A stretch of DNA of 64,000 bases from Treponema bryantii (GTDB lineage: Bacteria > Spirochaetota > Spirochaetia > Treponematales > Treponemataceae): assembly GCA_015061465.1 (NCBI GenBank), contig SUWN01000004.1, positions 1-64,000 of the forward strand, given 5' to 3'. A model generated the notes under the pieces. The model was not told the origin of the DNA. It saw nothing but the letters and a program-made list of their open reading frames with translations, and ran no database searches. Below, piece by piece: positions 59,730 through 64,000 of this stretch; position 1 is the first letter of the stretch; the number at the start of each line of letters is the position of its first letter. Both the position numbers and the translations under genes were made by a program.

Positions 59730-59844
59730 AATGGAAAAGAGATAACAAACGGATTTGTTCGTTCCTAACGGAACTCACGTTACAAAAGCGAAAGTCGTTA
59801 GACTTGAGCAAATCAGTTTGTTAGGAAAAATAGGAAAAAACAAA

Positions 59845-61116
59845 ATGCGAAAAATGAAAGACAGTGGAATAGAATGGATTGGGGAAATACCAGAAGATTG
59901 GGAAGTTCTTCCTTTCAGACATGTTTTACAAGAAAGGAATGAAAGAAATAATCCTGTTGTAAGTGAAGAAAGATTATCTTTATCGATAGAACGAGGGGTT
60001 ACTTTGTACGCGGATAAAACAACAAATCTAGATAGATTTAAGGATGATTTTGCTCAGTATAAATTAGCATACATAGGCGACTTAGTTATGAATAGCATGA
60101 ACATGATTGTTGGTGCTACAGGTGTATCCAAATGGTTTGGTTGCGTCAGTCCTGTGTATTATACATTTTATGATAATGACATAGAACATACTACAGCAAA
60201 ATTCTGCGAATATATTTTTAGAAGTAAAACAATGTTGCGAGTGTTACATAGTTTCGGAAAAGGAATTTATTCAATAGACAGAGGTGATGATAAAATTAAT
60301 ACTTGTCGATTGAAGGTTGCTAAAAGTGACTTAAAAAATATAAAAATTCCAATTCCTCAAATATCTGAACAGAAATTAATTATACAATTCCTCGACAAAA
60401 AATGTTCCGAAATCGATTTTGTTATTTCAAAAACTCGTGAAACAATTGAAGAATACAAAAAACTTAAACAGTCAATTATTACAGAAGTGGTAACTGGAAA
60501 GGTAAAAATTGAAAACGAAAAAGCTTGTGGGAAGTATGATACTTACAAAGACAGTGGCATCGAGTGGATTGGGGAAATACCGAGTGAGTGGAGTGTTTGT
60601 CAAATAAAAAGATTTGCAAAACTCTATAATGGCAAGGAAATTGAAAACGAAGTAATAAAATCAGACTATGCTATAGATGTTTATGGTTCAGGTGGAGTTT
60701 TTAAATATACGACAAATTATCTTTATGATGGCGAAGCTGTTTTGTTTGGAAGAAAAGGCTCTATAGGAAAGCCATTAATTGTAGATGGAAAATTCTGGAC
60801 TGTAGACACAATGTATTTTTCAACTTGTAAACAAGAATTAGCAATGAATAAATTCTTGTTTTATTTATTAAAAATTTTTCCTTGGGATGTTTATACTACG
60901 AAAACTGCATTGCCAAGTATTGTTGGAAGCGAAATTTTTAATTCATTTGTTCCAGTTCCGCCTCTCACTTCTCAACTTTCACTTATCACTTTCCTCGATA
61001 AAAAATGTTCCGAAATCGATAAACTTATTACAAAAAAAGAACAGTTGGTAGTAGAATTAGAAGCATACAAAAAGTCGCTGATTTATGAAGTAGTAACAGG
61101 AAAGAGGAGTGTGTAG
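59845..61116 (+). CDS. hsdS: Type I restriction-modification specificity subunit HsdS
   Basis: 423 residues from the ATG at 59845; the frame extends upstream to a TTG at 59755 but that part is not HsdS-like. Two target-recognition domains, each introduced by KDSGIEWIGEIP (about residues 5-16 and 235-246) and each ended by a coiled-coil spacer with DKKCSEIDxxI and a VVTGK motif. The DNA of the two halves is repeated (59857-59901 with 60547-60591; 60391-60417 with 60994-61020), an arrangement that allows domain exchange by recombination. Each domain recognises half of a bipartite site. The next gene starts 9 bp after the stop. Confidence 0.92.
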   Translation: MRKMKDSGIEWIGEIPEDWEVLPFRHVLQERNERNNPVVSEERLSLSIERGVTLYADKTTNLDRFKDDFAQYKLAYIGDLVMNSMNMIVGATGVSKWFGCVSPVYYTFYDNDIEHTTAKFCEYIFRSKTMLRVLHSFGKGIYSIDRGDDKINTCRLKVAKSDLKNIKIPIPQISEQKLIIQFLDKKCSEIDFVISKTRETIEEYKKLKQSIITEVVTGKVKIENEKACGKYDTYKDSGIEWIGEIPSEWSVCQIKRFAKLYNGKEIENEVIKSDYAIDVYGSGGVFKYTTNYLYDGEAVLFGRKGSIGKPLIVDGKFWTVDTMYFSTCKQELAMNKFLFYLLKIFPWDVYTTKTALPSIVGSEIFNSFVPVPPLTSQLSLITFLDKKCSEIDKLITKKEQLVVELEAYKKSLIYEVVTGKRSV

Positions 61117-61125
61117 GAGGAAAAT

Positions 61126-64000
61126 ATGGAATTAATTAAGAAAATTGTTCGATTTTGCAAAAAAAAGTGTATTAACAAAAAAATAGATGAAAAATTGCGA
61201 ACACTATCTCCTACCGAAAATGCTGAAAATATAGATACCTATCTAACATCTCTCCAATGGGCATTATACAACAGTAAATCAGTTAAAAATATTGCAATAT
61301 CTGGTCCGTATGGTGCAGGAAAGAGTAGTATAATTGATACTTATATTAAGAAAAATAAATTTAATCATAAATATTTAAAAGTTTCACTTGCCACTTTTCA
61401 AGATATAATTAGTGAAAAATTAGATTTGGATAACGAAGAAAAATTTAAAGAAAAAAATAGACTGGAACGGTTAATAGAGCTAAGTCTTTTACAACAGTTT
61501 TTTTATCATGAAAAAGATTCTAAAATACCAGATTCAAAGTTCCAAAAAACAAAGAAAAAAAGTAAAGCTGGAATAATTGTATATCTAATATTCATTGCAC
61601 TTTTTGTATTATCTTTTACATTTACTTTTTCTAATAATGCAGTTTCTGATTTTATAAAAACATATATACCTTTTTATGAATTACTAGAAAAGCTTTTTAG
61701 TTTAAAGTTTTGGATACCAATAGCATTAAAAATTTATATAATCTTGTTTTTAGGATGTTGTATTTATAAATTCATAAAATTATTTTCCAAAATTTCTACA
61801 GTAAAATTAGCAGGCAATCATGCAGAAATAGAAATAGGGAATGAAATTAGTAAATCTGCTTTGAATACATATCTTGATGAAATATTGTACTTTTTTGAAG
61901 TAAGTAAATATGAAGTCGTTTTTATTGAAGATTTAGATAGATTTGAACAATCTGAAATTTTTGTAAAATTAAGAGAGTTGAACCAACTAATAAATAATTC
62001 AAAAAAAATAAAGCAAGATGTAGTTTTTGTATATGCAATAAAAGATGATATGTTTATGAACAAAGAAAGAACAAAATTCTTTGATTTTATTATTCCTGTA
62101 ATTCCTGTTATAAATAATTCAAATTCAAAAGATAAATTAACAACAATTCTTAATAAATCAAAAACTAAGATTTCAGAAGATTTAATAAGCGATATTTCAT
62201 TTTTTATTGATGATATGCGTATTTTAAATAACATATTAAATGAGTTCTACTTATACGAAAAAATATTAGCTAAGACAGATTTGAATGCAGATAATTTGTT
62301 AGCAATTATTACATATAAAAATTTATTTCCTAACGATTTTGTTTTATTGATGCAAAATAAAGGTGATTTGTATGAAGCTATAAATCGGAAAGATAAATAT
62401 TTAGAGAATAGAAGAGATGAAATAAATAGTGAAATTCAACTGTTACAAAAGAAGATAGAAGATTCAGATAGGTTATTACAACAAAATCTAAAAGAATTGC
62501 GATTACTTTATATTAGTGTTGTTGCAGAATATGTTATGCAACATGGAGGAAGGAATTTTACAGATGAGTCTAAGAAAAGTATTACTTTTAATCAATTATC
62601 AGAAAATGATGAATATTTTAAATTTCTAAAGCAAGATAAACTTTCTTATTATTTTCCAAACTATTCGAGATATTATCCTATAGAATTAAAATTTTCAGAA
62701 ATTGAAAATACTATTGATTCTCAAGAAAGTTATGATGAAAAAGAAGAAAAATTACGAATAAAACTAAATCCAACTGAATTGTATAAAAATATAGAAGAAC
62801 TTAAGAATAAAAGAGAAAAACTCCAAAAAAGAAAGCTTAAGGATTTAATATTAGACGGTGAAATAAATGTGTTTGATGAAACTAATGAACACCAATTTGA
62901 TTGTATAGATCGTCTTTTGAGAAATGGATATATTGATGAAAACTATTTAGATTATATTTCAATATTTCACGAAGGTAGTTTGAAAAAAGCTGATTATGAT
63001 TTTTTATTGAAATTTAAACGAAATGAAAGTTGCCCTTTTGAATATAAATTATATAAGACTGATGAACTTATAAAACAAATAAATTTATATGATTTTGAAA
63101 AAGAAAATATTTTAAATTTTTATTTGGTAGAAACTTTAATTTCGTCAACTAAGGAAACTGATAAGAAAAACATTTTTTATAAACAGTTTTCAAATGCGAC
63201 TGTAACAAAAATAGATTTTTTGAATAAATTTATTGATAAAACAAGTTATCTTGAACTCTTCATAAAAGAACTTTGTTCAAATTGTACTTGTATTTGGAAT
63301 ATACTCAAAACAACATCTATTTTATCAGCTGAAGAACGAAGAAAATGGTTTGAGTATATTATTAAATATGCAGATATAAAAGATATCTCAAAAATATTCA
63401 AGAAAAATGATGAATATTTTTCTCATTTCGAAGATTATTTCTTTATTTCAACTGATTCTGAGCGATTGAAAGAAATAATTTCTATTTTAGATATAAAATT
63501 CGCTATAATAAACAAAAATACATCAGAAGAACATTTGTATTATCTTTTAGAACAAAGTTTATTTGAAATAAACAAAAGTATGCTTACTTTATTACTTTCA
63601 AATAAAATATCATTAACAAAAGAGTTCTATAGTTCAAATTATAATTTTATATGCTCTTCTGAAATTGATCCTTTAAAAAAATATATTTATGAAAATATTA
63701 ATACTTATATACAAAATGTTTATTTAAGACTTGAAGATAATAGAGAAGAAACAGAAGGTTCTCTTATTGAATTACTCAATAATCAAAATCTAAAACTTGA
63801 ACTAAAAAATAAAATAATTCAAAAAGAAAATACCATAATAAAGGATGTTTCAAATATTAAAGAAATAAAAGTGCAAAATTTATTATTTGATAATAAAAAA
63901 GTTGCTATTTCGTGGGAAAATATTTATCAGAATTATGTTTTGAATGGTAGTTCTTTCTCAGATAATATAATTGAATATTTATCTACAAGAGATATTGCAG
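61126..64000 (+). CDS. KAP/YobI-type membrane P-loop NTPase (3' end outside window)
   Basis: The frame is open from the ATG at 61126 to the end of the window, at least 958 residues, with no stop. GGAGG lies 6 bases before the ATG and 9 bp separate it from hsdS, so it is in the hsdMS operon. Walker A ISGPYGAGKSS is at residues 58-68 and Walker B VVFIEDLDRF at 264-273. Two TM helices (about 148-168 and 194-216) are inserted between them, the layout that defines KAP NTPases; the text FIEDLDRFEQSEIFVKLREL also resembles YobI-family NTPases. Coiled coils follow at about 428-470 and 535-570, then a long helical region with no recognised domain. Such NTPases are suspected in phage defence; here that is inferred from the operon. 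Composition is very AT-rich. Confidence 0.8.
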   Translation, partial: MELIKKIVRFCKKKCINKKIDEKLRTLSPTENAENIDTYLTSLQWALYNSKSVKNIAISGPYGAGKSSIIDTYIKKNKFNHKYLKVSLATFQDIISEKLDLDNEEKFKEKNRLERLIELSLLQQFFYHEKDSKIPDSKFQKTKKKSKAGIIVYLIFIALFVLSFTFTFSNNAVSDFIKTYIPFYELLEKLFSLKFWIPIALKIYIILFLGCCIYKFIKLFSKISTVKLAGNHAEIEIGNEISKSALNTYLDEILYFFEVSKYEVVFIEDLDRFEQSEIFVKLRELNQLINNSKKIKQDVVFVYAIKDDMFMNKERTKFFDFIIPVIPVINNSNSKDKLTTILNKSKTKISEDLISDISFFIDDMRILNNILNEFYLYEKILAKTDLNADNLLAIITYKNLFPNDFVLLMQNKGDLYEAINRKDKYLENRRDEINSEIQLLQKKIEDSDRLLQQNLKELRLLYISVVAEYVMQHGGRNFTDESKKSITFNQLSENDEYFKFLKQDKLSYYFPNYSRYYPIELKFSEIENTIDSQESYDEKEEKLRIKLNPTELYKNIEELKNKREKLQKRKLKDLILDGEINVFDETNEHQFDCIDRLLRNGYIDENYLDYISIFHEGSLKKADYDFLLKFKRNESCPFEYKLYKTDELIKQINLYDFEKENILNFYLVETLISSTKETDKKNIFYKQFSNATVTKIDFLNKFIDKTSYLELFIKELCSNCTCIWNILKTTSILSAEERRKWFEYIIKYADIKDISKIFKKNDEYFSHFEDYFFISTDSERLKEIISILDIKFAIINKNTSEEHLYYLLEQSLFEINKSMLTLLLSNKISLTKEFYSSNYNFICSSEIDPLKKYIYENINTYIQNVYLRLEDNREETEGSLIELLNNQNLKLELKNKIIQKENTIIKDVSNIKEIKVQNLLFDNKKVAISWENIYQNYVLNGSSFSDNIIEYLSTRDIA

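Overview
The window looks like a piece of a low-GC spirochete chromosome, most likely a host- or gut-associated Treponema. The support is a flgB-flgC-fliE-fliF-fliG-fliH-fliI-fliJ motor operon, an adjacent cheR-cheB pair, several Cys-lipidated surface proteins, c-di-GMP proteins, a uridine kinase with a threonyl-tRNA-synthetase-like front end, a spoVG / tRNA-Gln / L25 cluster and strongly AT-rich codon use. No rRNA, CRISPR array or complete transposase gene is present.

Region by region. 1-6.3 kb: the 3' end of ilvC, a large BspA-type leucine-rich-repeat lipoprotein and an S1-domain protein, separated by a family of hairpin-rich intergenic elements that reach into the stop codons of their neighbours. 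6.5-8.3 kb: parA-parB. 8.3-12.7 kb: another copy of the element, a Cache/degenerate-GGDEF/EAL protein, a RecQ-type helicase with a heptanucleotide repeat at its 3' end, and a small membrane protein. 12.7-20.5 kb: hisH-hisF, a DUF2156 protein, and a minus-strand operon of ankyrin lipoprotein, HD-GYP-like protein and OmpA-like protein. 20.7-26 kb: a chemoreceptor, three serine tRNAs and an arginine tRNA with anticodon GCG, SRP RNA, a small lipoprotein and cheR-cheB. 26.0-26.3 kb: a cluster of same-orientation DnaA boxes at 10-11 bp spacing, a candidate replication origin with no dnaA gene beside it. 26.3-34.2 kb: TPR protein, polyprenyl synthase, STAS protein, a two-gene membrane operon, apt, asnA and an unassigned gene. 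34.2-41.7 kb: the flagellar operon, including an extra gene between fliF and fliG. 41.7-57.7 kb: housekeeping genes (uridine kinase, ispE, spoVG, L25, tilS, lepA, dCMP deaminase, NAD(P)HX repair, uppP), an HtrA-like lipoprotein with a partner, a second EAL protein and a 0.5-kb element with perfect 17-bp terminal inverted repeats. 57.8-64 kb: a type I restriction-modification locus (hsdM-hsdS) followed, 9 bp later, by a large membrane-anchored P-loop NTPase of the KAP/YobI type that runs off the window.

The most notable points are (1) a 136-residue gene between fliF and fliG that joins a FliG-N-like domain to a copy of the FliF C-terminal tail; (2) the helically phased DnaA-box array; (3) the hairpin element family with covarying stems at gene ends; (4) the NTPase built into the hsdMS operon; (5) several genes whose consensus promoters place the transcript start at or within a few bases of the ATG, suggesting common leaderless mRNAs; and (6) AATTCAG/AATTAAG heptamer repeats at the ends of recQ and parB, which in recQ appear to change the reading frame. 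All functions are read from sequence patterns; no database search was possible.
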